DNA of 32,216 nt from Lentisphaerae bacterium RIFOXYC12_FULL_60_16 (GTDB taxonomy: Bacteria > Verrucomicrobiota > Kiritimatiellia > UBA8416 > YA12-FULL-60-10). The translations under genes and the position numbers were made by a program. Location: NCBI GenBank assembly GCA_001803315.1, contig MHBQ01000132.1:78650-110865 (forward strand), in the 5' to 3' direction. The notes under the pieces are model-generated. The model saw only the letters and a program-made list of their open reading frames with translations. It ran no database searches and had not been told where the DNA came from. Each line of letters opens with the position of its first letter. The first letter of the stretch is position 1. This document shows, in pieces, positions 1-6,610 of the stretch.

Positions 1-2184
1 CCCCCATCGACTGTTCCCACCCCCGCCACGCTCGAAACCAACATCGAAGGAACGGTCGAAAGCATTGTCTTCCGCGCGGACGACACCGGATACACGGTTT
101 GCAGCGTCACGATCCCGAACCGGAAGGACACCATCACGGTGGTCGGAACCTGCCCGGTTATCTGGGTGGGAGAAACCCTCAAGGCGCAGGGACACTGGGT
201 CCGCCATCGCCAGCATGGCTACCAGTTCCAGGCCGATAACCTCTCCTGTATCGCCCCCACGTCCAAGGACGGTATCCAGCGGTTCCTGGCCAGCGGCCTG
301 ATCCGGGGGGTTGGAAAGGTCACCGCGGAACGCATCGTCAAAATGTTCGGGGTGGACACCTTGCGAATCATCGAACACGAGTCCCGCCGCCTGGAAGAAG
401 TGGAAGGCATCGGCGCCTCGCGACGGCAGACCATCAAGGAATCCTGGAACACCCAGCGGCATATACGCGATATCATGATCTTCATGCAGTCACACGGGGT
501 CGGCACGGCACAATCCGCCCGCATCAACCGCCAGTACGGGGACAAGGCCATCCAGTTGATTTCCGAGAACCCCTACCGTCTATGCCGTGAAATATGGGGG
601 ATCGGGTTCCTGACCGCTGATCGGGTGGCACAAAGCATCGGGATTCCCCCACAATCCATCATCCGCGCCCGCGCCGGCATGGTCTATGTCCTGCAAAGCC
701 TCACCGATGAAGGCCACTGTTTCTGCCTGGGACCTGAACTCCTCCTTAAGGCGGAATCCCTGCTCAACATCCCAGTGGAGATTCTGGCGCCGGCCCTGGA
801 AAACGAAATCCAATCCGGCGCCCTCGTCCGTGACAACGACCGGATCTACATCGAACGGTTGCACCGGGCGGAAACCGGAGTGGCCCAGCGGATTCACGAC
901 CTGCTGACCGCCCTGCCCGGTTTCCAGCCTATCGCCATCCACAAGGCCATTCCCTGGGCCCAGGAACGGATGCACCTCTCCTTCGCCCCGCGCCAGCAGG
1001 CGGCCATCGAAATGGCGCTCCAGAACAAAGTCTGCATCATCACCGGCGGTCCGGGTGTCGGCAAGACCACGATCATCCGCGCCCTGGTCGACATCTTCCA
1101 GGCACGCCAGCTCAAGGTGGCCCTGGCCGCCCCCACCGGACGGGCGGCGAAGCGCATGGAGGAGGCCACCCGCCAGCCATCACTCACCCTCCACCGCCTG
1201 CTCAAGTTCGTCCCGGGCATGGGCCGCTTTACCCACGACCGGTCCACCCCGCTCGACCAGGACATCCTGATCATCGATGAAATGTCCATGGTGGACATCG
1301 AACTGATGCAGGCGTTTCTCCAGGCGGTTCCGGACCGCGCCCACCTCGTACTGGTGGGCGATACCGACCAGCTCCCCAGCGTGGGACCGGGCAACGTCCT
1401 GCATGACCTGATCCAATCCGATGTCATCCCGAATTGCCGGCTGGAAACGATCTTCCGGCAGGAGGCCGGCGGATGGATCGTGCAGAATGCCCACGGCATC
1501 AACCACGGCGAATTCTTCAACCTGCCCCCCGATGGCGCCGATTCGGATTTCTTCTTTCTTGAGACCGAGACCCCGGAAGCCATGATCGAGCGGATGCTCA
1601 GCCTGGTACGCGACCGGATCCCGGCCCGTTTCAAACTGGACCCCCACACCGACATCCAGGTCCTGACCCCCATGCGCAAAAATGAACTCGGCGCCGATAA
1701 TCTTAACCGGGTCCTGCAGGCAGCCTTGAACCCGGACGGTCCGGGCATCGAACGATTCGGGCGCATCTACCGGGCAGGCGACCGGGTCATGCAAATCCGG
1801 AACAATTATGACAAGGCCATCTTCAACGGCGACATCGGGCGCATCCAGCACGTTGAACCGGAGGCAAACACCCTGGTGGTCAATTTCGACGGTAACCCCG
1901 TACCCTATGACGCCTCCGAGCTCGATGAACTGGTACTCGCCTACGCCTGCTCCATCCATAAGTCGCAGGGCAGTGAATATCCGGCTGTGGTCATCCTGAT
2001 CGCCACGCAGCATTTCAAGCTGCTGCAACGAAACCTGTTGTATACGGCCGTCACACGCGGCCGGAACCTGGTATGCGTGGTCGGATCACGCAAGGCCATC
2101 CACATCGCCATCGGGAACAACGAGATCCGGATGCGCCGGACCGCCCTGGCCCAGCGCATCGCCGCCCTCAACCAGCCGGCATAA
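1..2184 (+). CDS. recD2: RecD2-type ATP-dependent 5'-3' DNA helicase (5' partial)
   Basis: The reading frame is open from base 1. Its first residues (ETNIEGTVESIVF, then DDTGYTVCSV) match the start of the RecD2 N-terminal domain, so only about ten residues and the start codon lie outside the window. Window residues about 95-140 carry helix-hairpin-helix motifs (GLIRGVGKVTAERIV, VEGIGASRRQ). Walker A is GGPGVGKTT at 349-357 and Walker B is DILIIDEMSMVD at 421-432. Then come VLVGDTDQLPSVGPG, an SH3-like insert near AGDRVMQIRNNYDKAIFNGDIG, and the C-terminal SF1 motif LLYTAVTRGRN. RecD2 proteins are SF1B helicases that act outside RecBCD in repair and replication. The 727 residues seen are close to full family length. 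The stop codon lies in the loop of a small GC hairpin, and the next gene converges 33 bases on. An annotation starting at the internal GTG at 139 would lose conserved sequence. Confidence 0.96.
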   Translation, partial: PPSTVPTPATLETNIEGTVESIVFRADDTGYTVCSVTIPNRKDTITVVGTCPVIWVGETLKAQGHWVRHRQHGYQFQADNLSCIAPTSKDGIQRFLASGLIRGVGKVTAERIVKMFGVDTLRIIEHESRRLEEVEGIGASRRQTIKESWNTQRHIRDIMIFMQSHGVGTAQSARINRQYGDKAIQLISENPYRLCREIWGIGFLTADRVAQSIGIPPQSIIRARAGMVYVLQSLTDEGHCFCLGPELLLKAESLLNIPVEILAPALENEIQSGALVRDNDRIYIERLHRAETGVAQRIHDLLTALPGFQPIAIHKAIPWAQERMHLSFAPRQQAAIEMALQNKVCIITGGPGVGKTTIIRALVDIFQARQLKVALAAPTGRAAKRMEEATRQPSLTLHRLLKFVPGMGRFTHDRSTPLDQDILIIDEMSMVDIELMQAFLQAVPDRAHLVLVGDTDQLPSVGPGNVLHDLIQSDVIPNCRLETIFRQEAGGWIVQNAHGINHGEFFNLPPDGADSDFFFLETETPEAMIERMLSLVRDRIPARFKLDPHTDIQVLTPMRKNELGADNLNRVLQAALNPDGPGIERFGRIYRAGDRVMQIRNNYDKAIFNGDIGRIQHVEPEANTLVVNFDGNPVPYDASELDELVLAYACSIHKSQGSEYPAVVILIATQHFKLLQRNLLYTAVTRGRNLVCVVGSRKAIHIAIGNNEIRMRRTALAQRIAALNQPA

Positions 2185-2190
2185 GCCGGC
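2175..2190. repeat. Hairpin enclosing the recD2 stop codon
   Basis: GCCGGC (2175-2180) and GCCGGC (2185-2190) form a perfect 6-bp stem with the loop ATAA, which contains the TAA stop. There is no T-run, so it is not a standard intrinsic terminator. It lies in the 33-base space between convergent genes and could slow polymerase from either side, or protect the 3' end of the mRNA. Chance is possible in GC-rich DNA. Confidence 0.4.
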
Positions 2191-2217
2191 GCTTCGCACA
2201 ACACCGGACCGCTGCAA

Positions 2218-4176
2218 TCACCCGATCTTGAAGGCCGAGAATTGCAGGGACGGAACGGCCTTGAGGCGGACCACCGATCCATCCACCTGCACCTCACCAT
2301 GGGTTCCCGCAACATCCAGCGGCGTGATGACCGGCTTGGATCCGAGTTCCAGTTCGTTCAGGTTGAGTTCAACCGTGCCGGATTCCGGATTCTCGTTGAG
2401 GTTGGTAACCAGCAACAGGGCCTGGCGCTTGTCCGACTGCCAGAGGCTCGGATACAGGTGGTCGGATGCCGTGGTGACCGCCCGCGTGGGGATATAGGCC
2501 GGATTGTGCAACCGGGTGATACGTCCGGGCAGGCGGGCCATGGCATCCCACAGCGGCCGGATGTAGGCCACCCGTTCCTCAAACGAAACACCGGGTTCCA
2601 TGAAGGGGTGGCTCATCATCCCGAACGCCGCACAAACCGCCATGGCTTTCTGGCTGGAGAAGACCACGCGGTCCGGCAGATTGCCGCTGATCAGGTTGCC
2701 TCCCGTGCAGGCCAGGTGCGCGTAATACGCCGTCGATTCCGGATGTGCCAGCAACTCGTCATGCCGCACCGAGAACTCGCCGGCGGTCGCCACGTCGAAA
2801 CAGGCCGACCCAATGGCGTTGGCATTGCCGGTATGCCCGATCAACACGCCGCCCGCTCCCACCCGTCGCCGCATCGACTTGGTGTAGTGGAAATAGTTGT
2901 GGGCAGACACATGCAGGGGCGAACACTTGACGTATCCCATGCAGAACGGGCTGTTCCAATCCGCATAGAGGCCGTCACGATCCGGCTGCAGGAAATCCTC
3001 GAAGAAAGAACTGTAGGCATGCCACATTTCCGTCCCGCGGACATAGAACGCCACGCCCATGCCCTTGTCATGGCAGTGTCCGACATAGGATTTCAGCCAG
3101 GCCGGATCAAAGGGCACATAATCAGCCACCGGTTCATTGTTGGAACCGGGATTGCGCATCCAGAACTGGTGGATGATCATGTAATTGGCGCCGATGGCCA
3201 GCGCTTCATCCACGCGCGACAACTCCGGGTTACCCTTGAAGAACTGGGGATTCTGCGCGGCCACCTGCTTGATCGGCATGGAAACCCACGGCCAGGTATC
3301 GCCCTTGCGCGCATACGGATACATGCAATGCGCCAGCCGCAGACCCATGGCGTTGTTACGAACCGCGGGATCCGCCTGGGCCCCGGCCTGACTGCGCGCC
3401 CGCCCGTACATGATGCCCCAGCGGTTGCGGTACCGGAAGGAACCGGTAATGCGCACCGTGCTGCCTTCATGGAAGAACCAGCGCGCCTGCCAGTCCCCGT
3501 CTGCTGTCGCCACCCGGGAACGGGTCAGGGACAGGGGCCCGTCGTTGTAGGACGTCCAGTCCTCCATGATGAATTCGAGATGATTGGAGAAAAACCGGGT
3601 ATTCTCCCAGCCCAGGCTGAGCGAGACATAGGGAAACAACTCGCGTTCCTCGGCCACTTCGGCAGCCGCCCGGAACATGCGGAACTCCGCAAAGGCATGC
3701 ACCGTCGAGTAGTCCCGCTTGTACTTGGGCTGGCGCGTGTAGTGGCCCCAGCGCATCCGCCGCACACCACGGGTATCGACCGCACACCGCACGGAACATT
3801 CGCCCAGCTCGAAGCTCGATCCGGCCGGCGTATCCACGGCAAAGTTGCAGAACATGGCGCCTTCTTCGTGTATCTCGTATTCCAGCGTGACCACCGCGCC
3901 GCTGTGTAACGTGGCACGGGAAGTGAGCCGGCAAAAGTCCGGGGCCTGATCGGTAATGCTCAATTCGGCCTGACAGGAGGAGAGCGCCAGGCGGTTGCCG
4001 TCAATAACCATCTGGAGATCCGGCATACAGGAACCCTGCCGCATCAGGGAATGCTGGGACAGTTCATCCTTGACTGTCAACCCGACCAATTGTCCGCCAC
4101 ATACGGAATCCCACGTCAGGATGCCACCCATCGTTTCAACTGAAAGCCGACTCCCATCACGCCGAATTGTGAGCAT
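2218..4176 (-). CDS. Glycoside-hydrolase-like TIM-barrel protein, function unknown
   Basis: This 652-residue protein has no signal peptide or membrane segment and is probably cytoplasmic. Residues about 1-270 look like a beta-sandwich, with alternating hydrophobic strands such as GSRLSVETMGGILTWDSVCGG. The middle (about 290-570) resembles the TIM barrel of glycoside hydrolases: MIIHQFWMRNPG, DPAWLKSYVGHCHDKGMGVAFYVRG, DGLYADWNSP, GGVLIGHTGN and AYYAHLACTGGNLISGNLPD. The last 80 residues (LLLVTNLNENPESGTVELNL) resemble the C-terminal beta domain of alpha-galactosidase-like enzymes. The Asp of YADWN is a candidate catalytic residue. The domain order suits uncharacterised carbohydrate-active families such as DUF6259, but this is from memory. 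The gene stands alone. Its start is set by an ATG four bases after a run of eight G in the mRNA. Confidence 0.75.
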   Translation of the reverse strand: MLTIRRDGSRLSVETMGGILTWDSVCGGQLVGLTVKDELSQHSLMRQGSCMPDLQMVIDGNRLALSSCQAELSITDQAPDFCRLTSRATLHSGAVVTLEYEIHEEGAMFCNFAVDTPAGSSFELGECSVRCAVDTRGVRRMRWGHYTRQPKYKRDYSTVHAFAEFRMFRAAAEVAEERELFPYVSLSLGWENTRFFSNHLEFIMEDWTSYNDGPLSLTRSRVATADGDWQARWFFHEGSTVRITGSFRYRNRWGIMYGRARSQAGAQADPAVRNNAMGLRLAHCMYPYARKGDTWPWVSMPIKQVAAQNPQFFKGNPELSRVDEALAIGANYMIIHQFWMRNPGSNNEPVADYVPFDPAWLKSYVGHCHDKGMGVAFYVRGTEMWHAYSSFFEDFLQPDRDGLYADWNSPFCMGYVKCSPLHVSAHNYFHYTKSMRRRVGAGGVLIGHTGNANAIGSACFDVATAGEFSVRHDELLAHPESTAYYAHLACTGGNLISGNLPDRVVFSSQKAMAVCAAFGMMSHPFMEPGVSFEERVAYIRPLWDAMARLPGRITRLHNPAYIPTRAVTTASDHLYPSLWQSDKRQALLLVTNLNENPESGTVELNLNELELGSKPVITPLDVAGTHGEVQVDGSVVRLKAVPSLQFSAFKIG

Positions 4177-4180
4177 CTAG

Positions 4181-4195
4181 CCCCCCCCTTTTTTT
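4181..4195 (-). promoter_or_regulatory. Homopolymeric Shine-Dalgarno (A7G8) of the 2218-4176 gene
   Basis: On the minus strand the leader reads seven A, eight G, then CTAG and the ATG start at 4176. The G-run is the only Shine-Dalgarno-like element, so ribosome binding here depends on a homopolymer tract that could change length by slippage. Confidence 0.55.
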
Positions 4196-4222
4196 CTGCC
4201 TCGAGCACAAAACAGAACGCGA

Positions 4223-4251
4223 ACGTTACCATGCAGCCTGAATCGGTTCAA
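4223..4251 (-). promoter_or_regulatory. Candidate sigma70-type promoter for the 2218-4176 gene
   Basis: On the minus strand TTGAAC (4251-4246), a 17-base spacer and TAACGT (4228-4223). The -35 fits well and the -10 is weak (3/6). The inverted repeat GGTTC-N6-GAACC (4245-4260) overlaps the -35 and could be an operator. Confidence 0.35.
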
Positions 4252-4261
4252 GGGGGAACCT

Positions 4262-4277
4262 GATGCCGATGGGCATC
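4262..4277. repeat. Perfect 6-bp inverted repeat between divergent genes
   Basis: GATGCC (4262-4267) and GGCATC (4272-4277) are separated by four bases. It lies between the two divergent promoters, where an operator could act on both; it could also form a short hairpin. Confidence 0.4.
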
Positions 4278-4288
4278 CGTAAATTGGA

Positions 4289-4317
4289 TTGAGCTGGAGA
4301 CCGTCTCCTGCTATATC
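4289..4317 (+). promoter_or_regulatory. Candidate promoter with spacer palindrome for the 4347 gene
   Basis: TTGAGC (4289-4294), a 17-base spacer and TATATC (4312-4317). The spacer holds GGAGAC-C-GTCTCC (4296-4308), a perfect palindrome lying exactly between the two hexamers, which is a classical repressor position. Transcription would begin near 4323, which supports the ATG at 4347 as the start rather than the ATG at 4323. Confidence 0.5.
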
Positions 4318-4346
4318 CTTGAATGACAACCAACGACGAGGTGCTC

Positions 4347-5084
4347 ATGGATCCGCTCGTACTTGCCATTCTCAAAAGTCTGGCCACCACCTGTGTAAAA
4401 CTTTATTTCACCCATCTGGTCGGCTCGTCCAGCATCGCCTACCAGAAAAGCGACCTCGGCTACACCATTCCCAAGTGGTACATGAATCCCGGCATCATCG
4501 AGAACGATTTCTACGCCTACGGGACTTCAACCGAAGGGGATGAATTCCAATCCCTGGAAGCCGCCCGGAAGCAGGCACTGTCCCAGATGGCGGAAACCAT
4601 CCGGCTCACCAAGCACCAGATCATCAAGGACCACATCCGTTTCGATCAGGACAATCTCAAGCAACGACGCCTGGTTGAACTCTTCGCGCAGGATGAAGGA
4701 CTCGAGACTTTCCTCAAAGCCAACACCACACAGGACAAGCAGGAACTGGTCAAGGTCACCAAACCCCAGACCGACCTTCGTGCCTTTATCCGCATCAACC
4801 TGGAATCAGAAGTCTACTTTAAACAGCAGGAAACCTGGCTCAACGACCTGAAACGCCGGTTGATGCAACAAAAAACCGAAGACATCATGGCGGAGTTGGA
4901 ATCGGACCTGAAAACTTTTGACACCCCGGCCGAACCCGAGATTCCTGCCAACCAGGCACCGTTAATCGAAGATCCACCGGTCATCCGACGCGAAATCGAC
5001 CCTCCCCCGGAACGTCGCCCCACCACGGGGGCACCTTCCGCGGTTGATCAGGCATTCGACGAGTTGGATGGCGCCAATCCCTAA
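4347..5084 (+). CDS. LPP20-like domain protein, function unknown
   Basis: 245 residues. Near residues 40-85 it has PKWYMNPGIIENDFYAYGTS followed by EAARKQALSQMAETI. This layout (a 'yGtS' strand, then a helix of Ala-Arg-rich 'ARkqAl' residues) is typical of LPP20-like lipoprotein domains. The rest is helical and charged, and the last 60 residues are Pro/Glu/Asp-rich (EPEIPANQAPLIEDPP, DPPPERRPTTG), probably disordered. The short hydrophobic N-terminus (MDPLVLAILKSLATTC) could be a weak signal or an amphipathic helix; there is no clear lipobox. I prefer the ATG at 4347, which has GAGGTG upstream and lies 24 bases past the inferred transcription start. The ATG at 4323 would sit on that start with no ribosome site. 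A second LPP20-like gene converges from 5935. Confidence 0.7.
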   Translation: MDPLVLAILKSLATTCVKLYFTHLVGSSSIAYQKSDLGYTIPKWYMNPGIIENDFYAYGTSTEGDEFQSLEAARKQALSQMAETIRLTKHQIIKDHIRFDQDNLKQRRLVELFAQDEGLETFLKANTTQDKQELVKVTKPQTDLRAFIRINLESEVYFKQQETWLNDLKRRLMQQKTEDIMAELESDLKTFDTPAEPEIPANQAPLIEDPPVIRREIDPPPERRPTTGAPSAVDQAFDELDGANP

Positions 5085-5168
5085 GGCTCGCGAGGACGCT
5101 CGCCATCCATAAGCCTTTCATCCGGAAAGGGATGGCATTAACTTGGAGGGCGAGACTCCAGGCGAGCC
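5085..5168. repeat. Nested palindromic (REP/MITE-like) element
   Basis: Starting on the base after the stop codon, a left arm (5085-5109, begins GGCTCGCGAGGACGCTCGCC) and a right arm (5144-5168, ends CTCCAGGCGAGCC) are imperfect inverted repeats, about 20 of 25 positions matching. Inside, GCCATCC/GGATGGC and CCTTTC/GAAAGG form smaller nested stems. No ORF is inside. It resembles dispersed extragenic palindromes or a small non-autonomous element. No second copy is visible in this window. Confidence 0.6.
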
Positions 5169-5291
5169 GTGATCGAAGGAAGTGCTTAAGTAAGTGCCAT
5201 TCCCGCCAGACATCGTAACGGCCAGCCGTTTCAGGCTGCCGAACGTCACAAGGCGCATCCTTTAACCCAACGATAGAATCATGTCGTCATG

Positions 5292-5322
5292 AAAAAAAAC
5301 GGGCCGGGGAAACCCCGACCCG
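5292..5322 (-). terminator. Intrinsic terminator of the 5351-5935 gene
   Basis: On the minus strand a 10-bp stem (5322-5313 with 5309-5300; one G-U pair) and a TTT loop are followed by eight T (5299-5292). It lies about 28 bases past the stop of the lipoprotein gene. Confidence 0.9.
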
Positions 5323-5350
5323 TTTAGCGTGTAACCTTTTTAACAGGGAC

Positions 5351-5935
5351 TTAAGGAACCATGCCGTCAGCCTTCTTGAAATCCTCGTATTTCTTGATTT
5401 CCTGGTCCAGTTCGGCAAACGCCTGCGAGGCGCGGAACCGGGTATACATGTTGCGCTGGCTGTTGGCCTGGTTGGCAAACGCATCCGACACGACCTTGGG
5501 GTCCACCACCATCAGTGCATAAGCCGTGATTTCGCCTTCCTTGCCGGTTTCATATTTCAGGTCTTTCGGCACACTTCCGCTCAACGTCGTATGGGCAATG
5601 TTCTTGCTGGCCGCGGTGAACAGCGCATTGAGTTCGGATCCTGCCTGGCCTTCCCCGATTTCCTCCTGGAAATCCTTCTTCATGGCGTCAACCTTGGTCT
5701 CAAGGATCATCGCCAACTCGGTACGGCCCCGTGTCTTGGCCTTGTCGAGGGCCAGATTCACCGTGCGCGATGAACCGATTCCAACGGCCGCCAGGCCACC
5801 AGCGTCGGTGATGGCATTGGCCTTTTCCTGCATCATCCCGAAAATCGTCTTGTCGCTTTGCGCTTTTGGTCCACGGCAGCCCGCCATCAAAACCACCGCC
5901 ATCGCCACCGGCATCATAACCCGTATTGCCTTCAT
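5351..5935 (-). CDS. LPP20-like lipoprotein
   Basis: 194 residues with a lipoprotein signal: MKAIRVMMPVAMAVVLMAGC, lipobox LMAGC, so cleavage before Cys20 and membrane anchoring are expected. The mature part has AAVGIGSSRTVNLALDKAKT, then RGRTELAMILETKVDAMKKD: a glycine-rich strand followed by an Ala/Arg helix, as in LPP20-like and related outer-membrane lipoproteins. Later come ALMVVDPKVVSDAF and a charged helical tail (ELDQEIKKYEDFKKAD). Family function is largely unknown. The frame continues upstream to a TTG at 5950, but the ATG at 5935 has AAAGGG about seven bases before it and begins exactly at the lipoprotein signal. It has its own promoter (5997-6025), direct repeats just upstream of that, and a strong terminator, so it looks monocistronic and regulated. 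Confidence 0.85.
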   Translation of the reverse strand: MKAIRVMMPVAMAVVLMAGCRGPKAQSDKTIFGMMQEKANAITDAGGLAAVGIGSSRTVNLALDKAKTRGRTELAMILETKVDAMKKDFQEEIGEGQAGSELNALFTAASKNIAHTTLSGSVPKDLKYETGKEGEITAYALMVVDPKVVSDAFANQANSQRNMYTRFRASQAFAELDQEIKKYEDFKKADGMVP

Positions 5936-5996
5936 TTTTATCCCTTTCAACGTGTTGACCGAGTAAACGCGCTTGAAGCAAAACTATCGATGGAGA

Positions 5997-6025
5997 AATG
6001 TATGACTCCCTTGAACAGCCTGCAA
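5997..6025 (-). promoter_or_regulatory. Candidate promoter of the LPP20-like lipoprotein
   Basis: Minus strand: TTGCAG (6025-6020), a 17-base spacer, TACATT (6002-5997). The start would be near 5990, giving a leader of about 55 bases. A tandem 16-bp repeat (6028-6059) abuts the -35 on its upstream side. Confidence 0.45.
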
Positions 6026-6027
6026 GC

Positions 6028-6059
6028 GCAATATTTCAGGTGTGCAATATTTCAGGTGT
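6028..6059. repeat. Two perfect tandem copies of a 16-bp unit
   Basis: GCAATATTTCAGGTGT occurs at 6028-6043 and again at 6044-6059 without mismatch or gap. The unit is far more AT-rich than its surroundings. Relative to the candidate lipoprotein promoter it occupies about -38 to -70, a usual place for an activator or repressor pair of sites. Confidence 0.9.
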
Positions 6060-6094
6060 CGGCATGCCCGTTTCGTTATTTCCAGGCTTGGTTA

Positions 6095-6421
6095 TCACCG
6101 TTTAGCCAGCCGGGGTTTACCGGGACGTGTCACCACGGGGCGTCCTGAGGTTTCGTCTACGGTAATCCAGCCCGCATCCAACCCCCAGGCGGTAAACTGC
6201 TCCTTGAGTTCATCCCACCCGAGCCCATAATCCGACGGCACGACCTGTTGCAATTCATCATACACGGTTGCGACAATTCCCTGCACCGGACGTCTGGCGC
6301 CAATAATCGAATGCCAGATCCTGGCCAGCCGCACGATGTGCCGTTCATAGGCGCCCATGTCCGGCTGATCATACCGTGCAATCAGGTGCATAGCCCGCCG
6401 TTTAAAACCATCCGTATTCAC
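6095..6421 (-). CDS. Hypothetical protein
   Basis: About 108 residues from the GTG at 6421, preceded by a G-rich run (GGGGGGG) six bases upstream. An ATG at 6391 with GGCGGG upstream is the alternative start. The sequence (NTDGFKRRAMHLIARYDQ, then GAYERHIVRLARIWHSIIG, and SDYGLGWDELKEQFTAWGLD) is mixed helical and soluble, with no signal peptide or membrane segment and a basic C-terminus (TRPGKPRLAKR). I do not recognise the family. The residue pattern and aromatic content look like a folded protein, and no better frame exists in this interval. It is divergent from pdxJ and upstream of the LPP20-like lipoprotein, without a visible terminator between them. Confidence 0.6.
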   Translation of the reverse strand: MNTDGFKRRAMHLIARYDQPDMGAYERHIVRLARIWHSIIGARRPVQGIVATVYDELQQVVPSDYGLGWDELKEQFTAWGLDAGWITVDETSGRPVVTRPGKPRLAKR

Positions 6422-6540
6422 GAAAGCCCCCCCGCATCCCCCGCCAAACACGCCTTACCTAACATCCGGATCGCACCACGTCCAACTTCTTCTGTGATCG
6501 GGACAAATCCACCCCGGCAATAACCCCTTCCCAATAAGAC

Positions 6541-6569
6541 TGGAATCCCACCGGCACTCCGGCTAGTAT
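6541..6569 (+). promoter_or_regulatory. Possible promoter of the pdxJ operon
   Basis: TGGAAT (6541-6546), a 17-base spacer, TAGTAT (6564-6569). Matches are 3/6 and 4/6, so this is weak, but it is the best-spaced pair in the 189-base divergent interval before pdxJ. Confidence 0.3.
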
Positions 6570-6610
6570 GAGACGGTATAAACGTTAACCGTACACGAAG
6601 GCAAACGACC

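Noticed and set aside
894-2028. Long minus-strand open frames across recD2
   Set aside because: They are antisense shadows of recD2, whose motifs are complete on the plus strand.
2242-3909. 555-codon plus-strand open frame opposite the hydrolase-like gene
   Set aside because: It is antisense to a better-supported gene, consists of low-complexity His/Arg/Gly-rich sequence typical of GC-rich shadow frames, and has no recognisable motif.
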